Source: Azadirachta indica (Eukaryota; Streptophyta; Magnoliopsida; Sapindales; Meliaceae). Taken from it: a stretch of 64,000 bases of DNA. The translations under genes and the position numbers were made by a program. Positions within the stretch are counted from its first letter, which is position 1. Every line of letters starts with the position of its first letter. The notes under the pieces were generated by a model. The model was not told where the DNA came from, searched no databases, and saw nothing but the letters and a program-made list of their open reading frames with translations. Below, piece after piece: positions 1-10,850 of the stretch. Location of the stretch: assembly GCA_022749755.1 (NCBI GenBank), contig CM040450.1, positions 4,702,913 to 4,766,912 on the forward strand, in the 5' to 3' direction.

Positions 1-379
1 ACCGGAGGAAGTCAAAGCGGTGTCATGGAAAGCAGACCTTCCCAGTGCTCTCACCATGTGTGGCTCCACCATGTGCTTCCCTCCTATTATCTTCAATATC
101 GTAGTTTTTCCTACATGTAATCGATCAGAACGCATATTAACAAATTACTAATTAACATTTTTATCAGTTGCCGGTAAATAAATGGAAAACAAGAGGAAAA
201 TTGGATGAACCAGCGCCATTGGATCCGACGAGAAGGCAACGATCTCCAGCATTGAGAGTGAGATTGAAATCGTCGATCAGTGGAGTGGAACCAGGCGGCG
301 GATGACCGTCAATTCCTGGATAGGTGAACTTAAGTCCATTTATCTCCACCGTTGGTTTTGAATTCTCCGTCACTGCCAT
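1..379 (-). CDS. ABCI20-type soluble ABC ATPase, first two exons (3' partial)
   Basis: This is the N-terminal part of a non-intrinsic (membrane-domain-less) ABC protein of the ABCI19/20/21 type. Exon 1 is 379-211, starting at the ATG whose complement is 377-379 ([20 protein letters not shown]). Exon 2 is 110-1 and runs off the left edge. The intron 210-111 has GT-AG ends and interrupts the Walker A motif: exon 1 ends in GSNGAG and exon 2 continues KTTILK, giving GSNGAGKTT. About 93 residues are present, roughly a third of what I recall as the family length of just over 300. An upstream in-frame ATG (461-463) would add 28 residues; the internal one is preferred because MAVTE followed by the nucleotide-binding domain matches family N-termini as I remember them. 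Signature and Walker B motifs lie outside the window. The name ABCI20 is inferred from sequence and synteny; ABCI19 or ABCI21 remain possible. Confidence 0.85.
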
Positions 380-747
380 CTTCAAAGCTCCGAAATGAAC
401 GCTCGGCCCACCTAACTTGCACCGTTGGACAAAGTAGCGCACAACTTCACGGTCTTCACTCAACGGTTCTTAAGAAAGGCCTCAATCTACGTGGCCTCAC
501 GAGGGCCGCGAGATTCGAAAATTATTTATGAAAGATTTTATTTGTTCAACTTTTATATCAAATTGGTCCCCGATTGCTATGAAATGACCGAGTTACCCTT
601 ACAATATGGAATTTTGGCGGCTTTGTATAGTATTTCAGACATTTCAACAGAAGTCAGGACTTATGTAATACAACTGAACAAACTATCTCCTTAATTAAGA
701 AAGTACAAGTACTTGGGGTTCCCAATGTTATTATCCCATCAATTTAA
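380..747. promoter_or_regulatory. Remaining ABC-gene side of a divergent promoter
   Basis: This spacer lies between the ABC-gene start and the left end of the MULE. No coding sequence with family similarity was found; a 89-residue open frame at 425-694 on the + strand has no recognisable motif. It probably holds the 5' UTR and proximal promoter of the minus-strand ABC gene. Before the MULE inserted, it would have been continuous with the about 95 bp upstream of TRAPPC4, making a shared divergent promoter of roughly 0.46 kb. Confidence 0.5.
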
Positions 748-857
748 AGGTTTAACCAAAAATGGCGCATTTGACCGGTGATAATGAATTTTGACCAGCT
801 AATAATTTTTCATTCACAACTGACCACTTTTATAATTATTAGACATAAATGCCCCTA
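748..857 (+). repeat. Left terminal inverted repeat of the MULE
   Basis: About 110 bp that align with the reverse complement of the right end with small indels and, by eye, roughly two-thirds identity. The conserved blocks are AACCAAAAAT, ATTTGACC, TGACCA and ACTGACCA. Long TIRs of this size are typical of MULEs. The exact outer base is uncertain by one or two nucleotides. Confidence 0.75.
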
Positions 858-1250
858 TCCCTTCTTTTAAGTTTTTTGTTTTATGGTTTTTTTCTGTTTT
901 TCGGTCCTCCTTCATTTCGTCCAAATTCTCTTTCAAAATAAATAAAATAAAACATAATTTCTTAATACCCAATTTAAATCGTATATTAACTTGTCGTTGT
1001 TCTACATTATAATAAGTAATAATTGTAACAAATCCAAGATTGATTATAAAGGTGAAATTCGATTCTATATATTTTTAATTTAATTAGTTGAAGGTATATT
1101 ATTTTATATTATTTTACTTAAAATTACACAATGTGATAGTTAGAGTTGAGAGAATTGCTGTGATGTTAATAGTTGTATAAGAAAATAGAGAAATCCATAG
1201 GTTGAAGATGACTGAATTCACGAACTGTAAACTGGAACATACCAGTTTCT

Positions 1251-1375
1251 GTCTTGCTCGAGAGTTAAACTCTCGAGAACTCTTGAGAACTCTCGAATAA
1301 GTTGTTTGAGACTTAAATTCTTGAGCAAACTTCTACTAAGTTTGCTCGAGAGTGTAGTCTCAAGTAAGACTTCTC
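1251..1375. repeat. Left CTCGAG-rich inverted-repeat cluster inside the MULE
   Basis: The tract holds CTCGAG at 1257, 1272 and 1345 plus near matches. Bases 1257-1277 form a perfect 10-bp inverted repeat of CTCGAGAGTT around one A. About 1306-1365 forms a second, longer imperfect hairpin containing TTGAGCAAACTT and AAGTTTGCTCGAG. The 17-mer GCTCGAGAGTGTAGTCT (1344-1360) recurs exactly at 4411-4427. It lies about 510-630 bp inside the left end, mirrored by a similar cluster near the right end. Confidence 0.8.
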
Positions 1376-1440
1376 TTAGTTTTTATAGAATTTATGTTAT
1401 TTTATTTTTTTACTGATAGCTAACATGTTTTCACATAGGT

Positions 1441-4089
1441 GTGATATGGCTGCAAAGTTAACAATTAATACTCAATTCGACGGATCATAGGAACGGATTC
1501 GGTAAGATAACGAGATATATATTGGTGGAGAGAGCATGCCATTGTGTGTGGATCGGGATATTTCATTCGAAAATTTTATGCAAATTGTGTACAGAGCACA
1601 TCAGATTAATCCTGCTAAGTGAAAAATTAAGGTAAAGACGATCTTTGTTGACACTGTATAAGGGTGGGGAGTGCCTCCTGTTCCTGCAAATATTAATAAT
1701 GAATTCACGTTCAAAGCATTAATGAACTCTAACAGTTTAGACTACTTATCGAATATGAGAGCATATTATGCACAATATTTGGACATGGAGCGAGTGGGAG
1801 AAACTGAACAAGCAAGACCACAAAATGACAATCATTTCACTGAGCCCAGGGAAATAGTTCCTCCGTTTAGGTCATCAAGGAGAAGTAATTATCTGAGTAC
1901 TCCACTTCCTCCAATCCCAACACAATTTTAGTATAGTAGGCAATTCTAGTGTCCTGATGTAACAGACCATTTACGTCCATCAATGCAAAACGAAAAGCAG
2001 CCACCGTTGGCTGAACACACAGATTTGCTAATTAGTTAATATGGGCAACATGTCAACGATGCCGATCCAACCACCTTGGATGGAGCTATTTCTCTGCCCT
2101 ACCAGAATGTTGTACAACCCTCTGAGTACTATACATGTGAACCAGACTTCGTTGGCACAAATTTTGCTACTGATATAAAATTTAGAAATGTTGCTGATGA
2201 TGAAGAAACCGAGACAAGGGAAACCGTTCGTCCAAATCCAGTGGGCAAAAATAGCCCAATGAAGGATCTATCATCGTTGAACCAGTACATTCATTTTTTG
2301 CCTCCAATCCTATTGCCCACTTCACTAATTGGTGATGCTTCATCAGCAACCATGCGGCGCTCGCAATGTGTGTGGGCCATATTTTCAGAACGAAACAAGA
2401 ACTACGAAACAAATTAGGGTTGATGGCATTGAAGAACCACTTTTAGTTCAAAGTTTCCAAGTCAACCACCCGAAAATTTGAAGCGAAGTATGTTGTAAAG
2501 GGTTGTAAATGGTGAATTTGGGCAATCAAGAACGACAATGACACTTATTTTTGAGTTACACGTATTGACACAAGTCATACATTTCAGAATGACAAGTTGT
2601 AGGATAGACACCGACAAACAACAACTCGGCTCATCGGCCAGATTATAAAGGACAAGTTCAAAAATGCTAATAGAATTTACACTTCGAAGAATATTTGTGA
2701 CGATATTCAGAATAATTATGGGATTTGCATTTTTTACTCCAAGACTTGGCGGAGCAAGGAAGAAGTGTTGAGGTTACTATGTGGAGATCCAAGTGAATCG
2801 TACAAGGGACTACCATTATATTGCCACGTCCTGGAAGAAAAAAATTCGAGTATGGTCACTGCGATTGAAACCGATTATGAGGACCACTTCTTATACTTTC
2901 TCATGGTACTAAGTCTATGTATTCGAGGGTTTCGTAACATTATCCACCCTGTTATTGCCGTGGATGATATATTTCTGAAGGGAAAGTACCATGGGTCATT
3001 ATTTGTTGCAGTTGCCGTTGATGGGAATAACAGAATATATACTATTGCTTTCGGAGTTTCCAATTCAGAGAGTGATGTATCATGGGAATAGCTCTTTTCA
3101 AAGTTACGGGATGCAATTGGTCCGATGAAGGACTTGGTTTTCGTCTCTGATCGTCACACTTCCATTAAAAAAGGAATTTCCATAATTTTCCCCGGTGCAA
3201 TACACGGGTTTTGTGCTTATCATATATCTAGAAATTTTAAGGCAAAATATAAGATGCGATAAAAAAGGATAGAGACTTTCATTGCAACATAACAGCACAT
3301 AGCTGAAGCATATCGCATTAGTGAGTTTAATGAATTTATGGATAGTATGAGGTCGATGCACCTCGTTGTTACAGCGTATTTAGAAAATGAAGTGGGTGTT
3401 CACAAGTGGGTTAGATCACACTTCCCCTCACGATGGTATGACATGTTGACCATTAACATTGCCGACAGTATGAATTCCTTATTAAGACATGCACGGGCTC
3501 TCCCTATTATACCGCTGGTCGACTCTATTAGGTCTATTATACAAATATGGTTTTATGAGCGTCGAGAACTAGCTGCTACGCGAGAGGGTACTTGACTGTG
3601 TGGGTGCAGGGTAGAGTTGATGAACAAACAGAGTTTTCGCGAATTATGACTATCAACCCAGTTACACGATTCGAGTTTCAAGTGAACGATCGGGGAAAGG
3701 TAGATGTAGTCGATCTATGGCAAAAGAAATGCTCTTGTAAACTTTTTGAAATTTCACAGTTACCTTTCGCTCACGCTCTTGCTGCGTACAAACATATTCG
3801 ACCTGTAATTAACTCGATTTGTTCACTATTTTACAGCACAGATGCATTCATCCATGCGTATGCCGAGCCGATCCACTCGGTTAGAGACGAAAGTGATTGG
3901 ATGATTCCATTGAAGTTGCGTGAAAGAAACGCCAAACCTCTAAGAGAACGCATTCCAGCCGGTCAATCGAGAAAACAACAGATTCCATTGCAAGGAGAAG
4001 ACGTCATTACGAGGAGGTGTTTTCGGTGCCATGCCATTGGTCATAACCGTGTCACATGTAGAAATTCGATTCCTGTTCATCCAAGTTAA
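1441..4089 (+). pseudogene. MULE (MuDR-family) transposase, broken
   Basis: A remnant of a Mutator transposase spread over two frames with several stops. In order: an N-terminal region (about 1470-1931; stops near 1620 and 1660); a stretch from about 2560 leading to the MULE transposase DDE domain (2765-3595). That domain shows VIAVDDIFLKGKY (first catalytic Asp) and, after a stop at 3089, LVFVSDRH (second Asp) followed by HGFCAYHI. A frame change near 3592 leads into a SWIM zinc finger (CSCKLFEISQLPFAHALAA). The residue before the final His motif is F where SWIM fingers normally have Cys. A CCHC zinc knuckle (RCFRCHAIGHNRVTC) sits near the end. In-frame stops also occur near 3260 and 3288. 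The family call is secure; the protein cannot be made intact from this copy. Confidence 0.85.
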
Positions 4090-4398
4090 TTGTTTCTTAT
4101 TTTATTATTTACTATTTTTTGTAATGTACAACTTGTGTAACGTTTTAAATTATCCATATTTGAGCTCACCTTTAAATTTTATTGGTTTTAATATAATTTG
4201 TTTATTTTGCTTATTGTGTGTGGAATATGTTCAGTCTGATTTTCATATACTATTGGTCAGTACTTGTTAATAAACTTATGCAAACTTGACCATTAACTGT
4301 AATAGATGGATATATTATTTATATTTTATTCCAATATGTGATATGTTCGGAATGTACAATTCAACTATAGAATGAACAAACAAAGCAATTTTTTGCAA

Positions 4399-4473
4399 GC
4401 ATTCTGGCACGCTCGAGAGTGTAGTCTTTAGCAAAGGATGCTCGAAACTACACTCTCGAGTATGCCAGAATGC
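4399..4473. repeat. 75-bp near-perfect palindrome between the two convergent MULE genes
   Basis: Arms of about 34 bp: the left begins GCATTCTGGCACGCTCGAG and the right, read on the other strand, begins GCATTCTGGCATACTCGAG. They share a GAGTGTAGT core and flank a very short loop. It lies 310 bp after the transposase stop and 289 bp beyond the end of the minus-strand protease gene, so it sits between two converging 3' ends. A role as a shared two-way terminator or a transposase-binding hairpin is possible but not shown. Confidence 0.85.
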
Positions 4474-4761
4474 CTACAAAAATTTTGGTTTTTTTTTTTA
4501 ATGCTTACATTCCATGGGCTGTGTATAATTGTTCTTATACTCGTATATTTATTTATCTCATTATATAATATATTTTTATGGTTATGTTTGTTAATTCATT
4601 ATATCGTATGTAATATATTTTTGTTTTTATATTTGTAAACGTATAAAACCTTCGCAATACTTTCATGCTTGCTTGTATTGTGCACAAAAAAAAATACTAT
4701 GCAACATTTGTTTATAAGAAATAATAAAAAATAACAAAAAACTAGTTTACATGTAATTTCC

Positions 4762-7560
4762 CTAAGATAGCTGATCCCTCCACAAGTCAATAGCAACTCT
4801 CACCCTCATTGAGAGTCTATCCTCAAGGTCAAAATAAAAAATACGACCTATTGATAAGTAATGTATAAACATGCATAAGAAAATCCCACAATCTGCAGAA
4901 CAGGGAAGTTGATGAGGGATGCCATGCACCGAACGAATATAAGTGAATGGAGCAAGGTATGTGGGAACATCCGTGCGATACTGATAGAAGCCATTATGCT
5001 GAAGCACGTATGGTAATAGGACACACAACGGCATCATAGTAGCTGCTATATCGTTATCCCCATAAGCTCCTGGCATCGAGTTGTACACCGTGACCTACTT
5101 GGATCTTAAATCAATAGTGCATGCCACCCAGTGATCACTAAGTATGTTGACCAGAATGTAGACTGTGTTAATAAACCTTCAGTCCCTCTAAACTGAGCCC
5201 CTCCTCCTCAACACGAACCCCTCTAGATTACTGTTGGAGTAAAATTGTCCTAGAGCAAGCTCCTTATTTTTATAGCCGTTCCATGCCACACGTAACGTCG
5301 TCTGTAACTCAGTAACAAGTTCACGTAAAGGGGCAAATGCCCATTGTAAGAACCATGTAAGAATATACATCAGGTCATTATTAGATGAGTACTTACATAT
5401 AGGTGAGGGGATGCGACTATCCAATTCTAAGGCAGCATATCCTGCAGCACCATTTGACGATTGGTTAATAGGTCTATGTAATATGCTGCACAAAAATGTT
5501 TGAACAAATTCAGGTGCGTGTAGATATTTCTAAAGTGACTTTACATATGTAAGTGACAGTGAAGTACAAAGTGATTTTAAATGTTAAACTGCTTCTTAAC
5601 TAAACAAATTATTATACACCGAGTCCTCCAGCCAGACTCCTGGCTTAAGAACGACTCTAAGCCAATCGAGAGTGATTGTAACGGTCTCGCCCTCTGTTTG
5701 TGCCCTTGGTGTAGCTAACTATTATTAGAAACTGTTATACGACTCATTAGGGATAGGTGCACGAGACTGCAACTCATACCCAACCACGTACTATGCTCGC
5801 GGCCTGGGTGTCAATGTGCTAAATGGGCTAACGTATGGGCTCCATAGTGCTGGCCCCCTCTTATATGCCCGTCTAAATTGGATTTGTGGATTTAGAGGAG
5901 GTGGAATGGAAAAGATGCAGACACTTGCCTCACTTTTATTGCCGACATCAGTTTGCTATAACGACGATGAAAACTAGACAAAAACAAAAGGCACGTCAGA
6001 ACTTAAATAAGCGAGACATCAATCACCCTACAATATGCTTAAAATAAATTGCAATATAAAAAAATTATTGCCATATGTACCTGACCCATGGGCTGTTGGT
6101 CTGAGTGGAATAATCTACGAAACTCATCCACTTAGCTCGTCAAGGCTTCCGTCTGACAGCGTAGAGCTTCCTCATGGCTTCAACTAATCGCCTCTTGCCT
6201 ATCTTTGCATACCTCGAAATCAATTTGTAATTCTCAAATTTCACATGAAATTTTGGTGAAATGAGACGGTGAAATTGGTATATTATCAGTAGGCACCTCT
6301 ATCATTGGTGGACTGTGCTCGCACTTCCTCCCTTAGGATCGCTTTCCCTACAAAAGGTCACATGAGAATATTAGATAAAATCAAATTCGTATTCCTTATA
6401 TAGTATAAAAGTTTCAAAAGAAGTAAAAAATTAGTAAGTTAAAAATATAAATATGTATGTATTATTATACCTTCTTTGGCCTCTTTGGAGTTGTCTGTGT
6501 TTTTTGCTAAGTTAGTGATGCAGGAAGAGTCTGATGTGAATCACGCGTGATAGGGACATCCATGCCAACGTGACCTCTATATTCACCCTCTGGAAGGCCA
6601 ACAATATCTAAAAGCTATAGTGCATGGGGATGCTGAAACTCCTCTTCCGTAGGCTCTAACCATGGTATCATTGCTAGTGGCTGTAAGAGAGAAAAAAAAC
6701 ATAATTTAATATCAGTATCACTATAAATCAGTGACACACAACTAGCTAATTATCAATTGTCATATAAAACATTACATACGGTCTTAGCTTTAAAAATTAA
6801 AGTATCCAACAATTTGGATCTAGCATTCTTTGCTAGAGATCGCCAACGTAGCATGTGCGGCAAACGATTGTTTGTACGCTTTCCGAACACAGATCCTGCT
6901 ATTGATACAACCTCATAAATCCTTACCTGTTGGCAGTGAACATATATTTAGCATTAAGAAATATAAGAAGTGTAGAAGTTCTATACGTTTAAGTGTCATT
7001 CTGTACCTGAAATGTTATAAGAAATCTTTCAAGATTATACTTATTAACATGCTTTTTCCCCTTTACTTTAGCCCTTTTTTCTTTAACCTTAACATGAGTG
7101 GCCTTGATTGTTAACACTTGACTTAATGAACGATACGTATACCGCCAAGCTGCAGAACCCCACGGATATCTATTAAACTCGTTCAGGTCATCAACAATCT
7201 GTAACATCTACGTGTCTGAGTAGTATTTAGATCCCTTGCCGATAAGGATACGCTCCAGTAAGAAGTATAGTGACAACTTCACTGCATCCATATCATCAAT
7301 TGTCCTAAAGTTTAGACGAGTGTAGACTTCATAAACAGCATCTAAATCGTAATCATCCTCTTCATCGAAATACAAGTCTTTGAGCCAATTACTCTTCACC
7401 TCAACATTCGGAAATGGCCCAAAATTCAAGCCTGTCATCAACCCAAACTCTATGCATGAGAACTTGGTCCAAATATCCCCAATCTTAAATCACATCTCCT
7501 ATTCCTAATGGTCGGCCTCAACCTCATGAAGCAGCATTTTATGAATCAGGTTTCCAAAAA
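4762..7560 (-). pseudogene. DUF1985 / Ulp1-like (C48) cysteine protease of the MULE, broken
   Basis: Read on the minus strand, the N-terminal part (about 7560-6850) resembles the plant transposon-associated DUF1985 domain: IGDIWTKFSCIEFG, then MTGLNFGPFPN, DAVKLSLYFLLERILIGK and DLNEFNRYPWG. It is interrupted by stops near 7208 and 6989. A middle, low-complexity linker includes MIPWLEPTEEEFQHPHA (about 6630-6680). The C-terminal part (about 5180-4762) is a Ulp1 catalytic core: DHWVACTIDL (catalytic His), VYNSMPG, HGIPHQ (oxyanion Gln) and ADCGIFLCMF (nucleophile Cys). The position normally occupied by the catalytic Asp (YDS) reads YNS here, and a stop lies between the His and Asn segments. 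It is a remnant of a captured SUMO-protease-like gene, not a working enzyme. Confidence 0.8.
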
Positions 7561-7841
7561 ACTTATCAGCCTGTATGTCTAAAAAATGCCCCAAACATAT
7601 CTATCTGCACGATAAACGCTATTTGATTGTCAACTTATCACATATAATCTACAGATCTTTTAAGTGTGACAATGATGACACCTCGGCGAACAAATGATCT
7701 TCCACACTGATCTTTAGAGATCCAACGACAACCATCTTCTCTTGCAGTGGAATAATTTACATCAAATGGATACCAATAACAGATGACACTATAAAATATA
7801 ATAAAAAACAAATAAATTAAAAAGGAGTACATTCGGAAATA

Positions 7842-7955
7842 CTCGAGACTGCTTGAGCGTGCCTTGCTCGAGCACTCTCGAGCGCGCCTTGCTCGAGAGT
7901 GCTTGAGCATGGCATGCTCGAGACTGCTCAGCAGCACAGCTTAAGCAATCTCGAG
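7842..7955. repeat. Right CTCGAG-rich cluster inside the MULE
   Basis: Six exact CTCGAG hexamers in 114 bp (7842, 7867, 7877, 7892, 7917, 7950), plus variants such as CTTGAG, in alternating orientation, with TTGCTCGAG repeated. It is about 470-580 bp inside the right end, mirroring the left cluster. The density is far above chance in this AT-rich element. Confidence 0.85.
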
Positions 7956-8311
7956 TTTTTTTGTCGTGGATCACAATTTCTCCCAAATATCGCATGATTT
8001 TCTCAGTTTTTTCCTAATCTTTCACACAACAACAGGTTTCCAGCAACTAAATCACTACATGCATGATTAATTACTACCATTTTCATCATTCAAAACTGAA
8101 AATCACACATAATAGATTGATGTGCCTGCGTTGTGTAATCTGCTCTACCCAAATTGATCACTTCTGTTTATGGACAATTTCTGTTTCGAGTGTATAGAAT
8201 TTACTCCCTAGATTGCTCTCAAGTGTTATCTAAGTGTAGCAAAGACAAAAGGAAGGAAAGAAAATGAGGAAGAGAGTTCGGCAGCCAAGGGTGAAGGAAG
8301 AAGATAAATCA

Positions 8312-8422
8312 AGGTTAATTTTGTCCATTTAATACAAGTATGGTCAGTTTTAAATAAAAAATTTTTGGGTGGTCATATTTGATTTTCAAGGGTCAAATAA
8401 GTTTATTTTTGGTTAAAACCCT
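8312..8422 (-). repeat. Right terminal inverted repeat of the MULE
   Basis: Counterpart of the left TIR; the outermost recognisable bases are GGTTAAAACCC on the + strand. It ends only about 95 bp before the TRAPPC4 start codon, so transposon sequence abuts or overlaps that gene's promoter and leader. Confidence 0.75.
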
Positions 8423-8515
8423 TATTTTAATTTAAGCACATTTGAGCTCTGCATCTCTTCCTCTTCGTTGCCGTCTTCGATTTCGAGTTATTAGATTCCG
8501 ACAAAGTGTTAGCTA

Positions 8516-10144
8516 ATGGCAGCAATTTACAGTCTTTACATCATCAACAAATCCGGAGGTTTGATTTTCTACAAGGTACCATATATTTCTCTCTTCATCT
8601 GCTTCAATCATCGAAAATCAGGACTCGATTTAGCGAATTAATTTTATTTTGATTGAGAAAATCAGGATTATGGATCTGCTGGGCGAATGGACACAAATGA
8701 TAGCTTGAGAGTGGCGAGTTTATGGCATTCGATGCACGCGATCTCTCAGCAGTTATCGCCTACCACTGCCTGTTCTGGCATCGAACTCCTTGAAGCTGAT
8801 ACCTTTGATCTCCATTGCTTCCAATCTCTCACTGGTACTATTGGTTTCAAGATTAAATTAAATTGCTCTTACACGTTTTTAGTTTTAGTTTTGGATTAGA
8901 TGGGCTATGTCACATTTCAGAGTAATTCTGTTTATGAATAAAGACCTCTTTCTGTTCTTTCTTCCCCATTTTTTGGATTGAAAGAGCGGATAGAAATTAT
9001 AGAAGGGAAATATGGTGAATATAAGTAATTGAAGTTCAATCATTAGTAGCTAATTCTAGTCTCTTATAACCATCTATTTTGCTCTAGTAGTGACCTGTGG
9101 ATCATTAGGCAAATTTAGGATTTTAAGCTTCATTATCATTCATTTCTCTTCTAACTAAAATTTCCAATGATAGGGGATGAATAAAAATTTCCTTATCTTC
9201 CTGAATCAAAATCAAGTGTTAGGTTAGTTTGTAATCTCAAGAGACTCAAACTTGTGCAAAAGGGAATGAAAATAACAAACATGCTATTGGAACAATACTG
9301 AAGGTAGTTGCCGGTAACCTATTGTGTTTGTGCCGCTATAATGTGAGAAATTGAGACATGCCAAGCTATTAACTTTTGAACTGTGTATATTTTCCTCTTG
9401 CTTAAATGGAGATTGCATTACTGAGTGCTTTTACACCATCTAAAGTGCTTCTAACAGTCAGGAGTATTTTATTTCCATTTAGTAGTGTTTTGATGAATTA
9501 ACAAATATGTTTCTAGAATTGAAAAGATTTGAAGTGCTTTTTGGTGAAGCACTTGATAGTTGAGTTATAGAAATAACTTGTTTAAATAAAAAACCAGTTG
9601 AAATACTTTTTGGAGAGCTTTTGGTATGCGCTTTTGCAATTTGTGCTCCTGGTTACTTTTGCTGAAATTTTGCACTTGAAGACACATTTTACGAAAGCAC
9701 TTCCATACTTACACTCATAACAACTTGTTTTGACCTTTGTTTTATTGTTGATTCTTATGTGGTTTCATCTATGCAATACAAGCGATTTCACTTGACGTAT
9801 TGGTGAATGATGTAGTATTGATTGTGAGAGTTTTAAGTCAGTATCATTAGTCCTTGAGAAAATATTTAATACCCCCGTTTCTTCAAGTGTGAAGTATTGT
9901 TTGAACGATAAATTTAGAAAATAGTTGTTTTCTGTTTTGATATACAGGAACAAAGTTTTTTGTGGTGTGTGAACCTGGGACTCAGCACATGGAATCTCTC
10001 TTGAAATATATCTATGAATTGTACACAGATTATGTTTTGAAGAATCCCTTTTATGAGATGGAGATGCCTATACGATGCGAACTCTTCGACATCAACCTAT
10101 CACAGGCAGTACAGAAGGATCGTGTTGCCTTGTTGGGGCGATAA
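8516..10144 (+). CDS. TRAPPC4: TRAPP complex subunit 4 (Trs23/synbindin homologue)
   Basis: Encodes a 141-residue core subunit of the TRAPP tethering complex, which acts with Rab GTPases in ER-Golgi and Golgi traffic. Exons: 8516-8575, 8666-8834 and 9948-10144 (426 nt, in frame). Exon 1 encodes MAAIYSLYIINKSGGLIFYK, the longin-like N-terminal strand typical of the family. Exon 2 continues DYGSAGRMDTNDSLRVASLW. Exon 3 gives TKFFVVCEPGT and ends ...DRVALLGR. All introns are GT-AG; intron 2 is 1.1 kb. The length equals that of plant TRAPPC4 as I know it. Its upstream side is occupied by the right end of the MULE. The coding sequence is intact, so the insertion is tolerated, perhaps with altered expression. 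Confidence 0.93.
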
Positions 10145-10850
10145 ACTGTTCCAAACCATATATCTTACCAAATTATTTTTTGTTTTGTTATCTTGATTTT
10201 TATCTTTGTGTAGAAGCATGATTGGCTGTAGTTTGTGTATGATACATTTGTCTGATATTTGCTAGATTCTGATGTTCAGTTGTAGATTGATGAAAGATGA
10301 AATATTTCATTTGTTTAATTGTGTTTTTCTTTTCTGCCGGATGACCCATCAGTTCCAGTTAGCAGCTAAATCAGTTTTGAATTTTCCAAATCTAATATCA
10401 TCTCTTGATTCACTGAAAAAATCCCACCCATGATTGCTCACTGCTTGGTGTCTCTTGCTTCATTTGTGAAACCAAGATCGGAACACGAAAGTAATATAAG
10501 TTAATAAGATGGCGATCCATCAATCCAAAATGTGGCTACATTTATATACAATCATCATTACATAATAAGTACGGGAACCAAGAAAAGGTAGTTGAATATG
10601 CGCAGTTACATTTTCGTATAATATGGGTACGCATTTCTGCTCTGTTTCAAGTACATATTTGTAGAACTCAGATTGCATTCAGTCAGTGTGGCCAGAAAAC
10701 ATCTTCTCGGCATAAATACATTAGCCTAGACAAAAACTGTACACTGCTCAAACGTTCTTATAATACACTAGTAAATTCTTGAACTCTATTTTGCATTCAG
10801 TCATGACACATTTAAAGGAAAAATGAAGAAACTGCATCAAAATACTTCTT
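10145..10850. other. Convergent 3' spacer, TRAPPC4 / kinase
   Basis: The 3' UTR of TRAPPC4 (+) and that of the kinase (-) face each other here. No further coding sequence, RNA gene or repeat was recognised. Confidence 0.6.

Larger units (their letters stand above)
748..8422. mobile_element. Degenerate Mutator-like element (MULE) with transposase and Ulp1-type protease genes
   Basis: A Class II transposon of about 7.7 kb. Its ends form long terminal inverted repeats of about 110 bp. The left end reads GGTTTAACCAAAAAT from about 749; the right end, read on the minus strand from about 8421, is GGTTTTAACCAAAAAT. The two stay alignable inward through TTTGACC, TGACCA and ACTGACCA blocks. A 7-bp AATTTAA occurs just outside both ends (741-747 and 8429-8435); a clean 9-bp target duplication is not visible. 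Inside are a transposase remnant (+) and a DUF1985/Ulp1 protease remnant (-), arranged convergently. This gene content is that of KI-MULE/CUMULE-type elements that captured a Ulp1-like protease. Both genes carry stops, so the element is non-autonomous as given. Confidence 0.85.

Noticed and set aside
425..694. 89-codon plus-strand open frame next to the ABC gene
   Set aside because: No motif or family similarity, and it overlaps the divergent promoter on the opposite strand.
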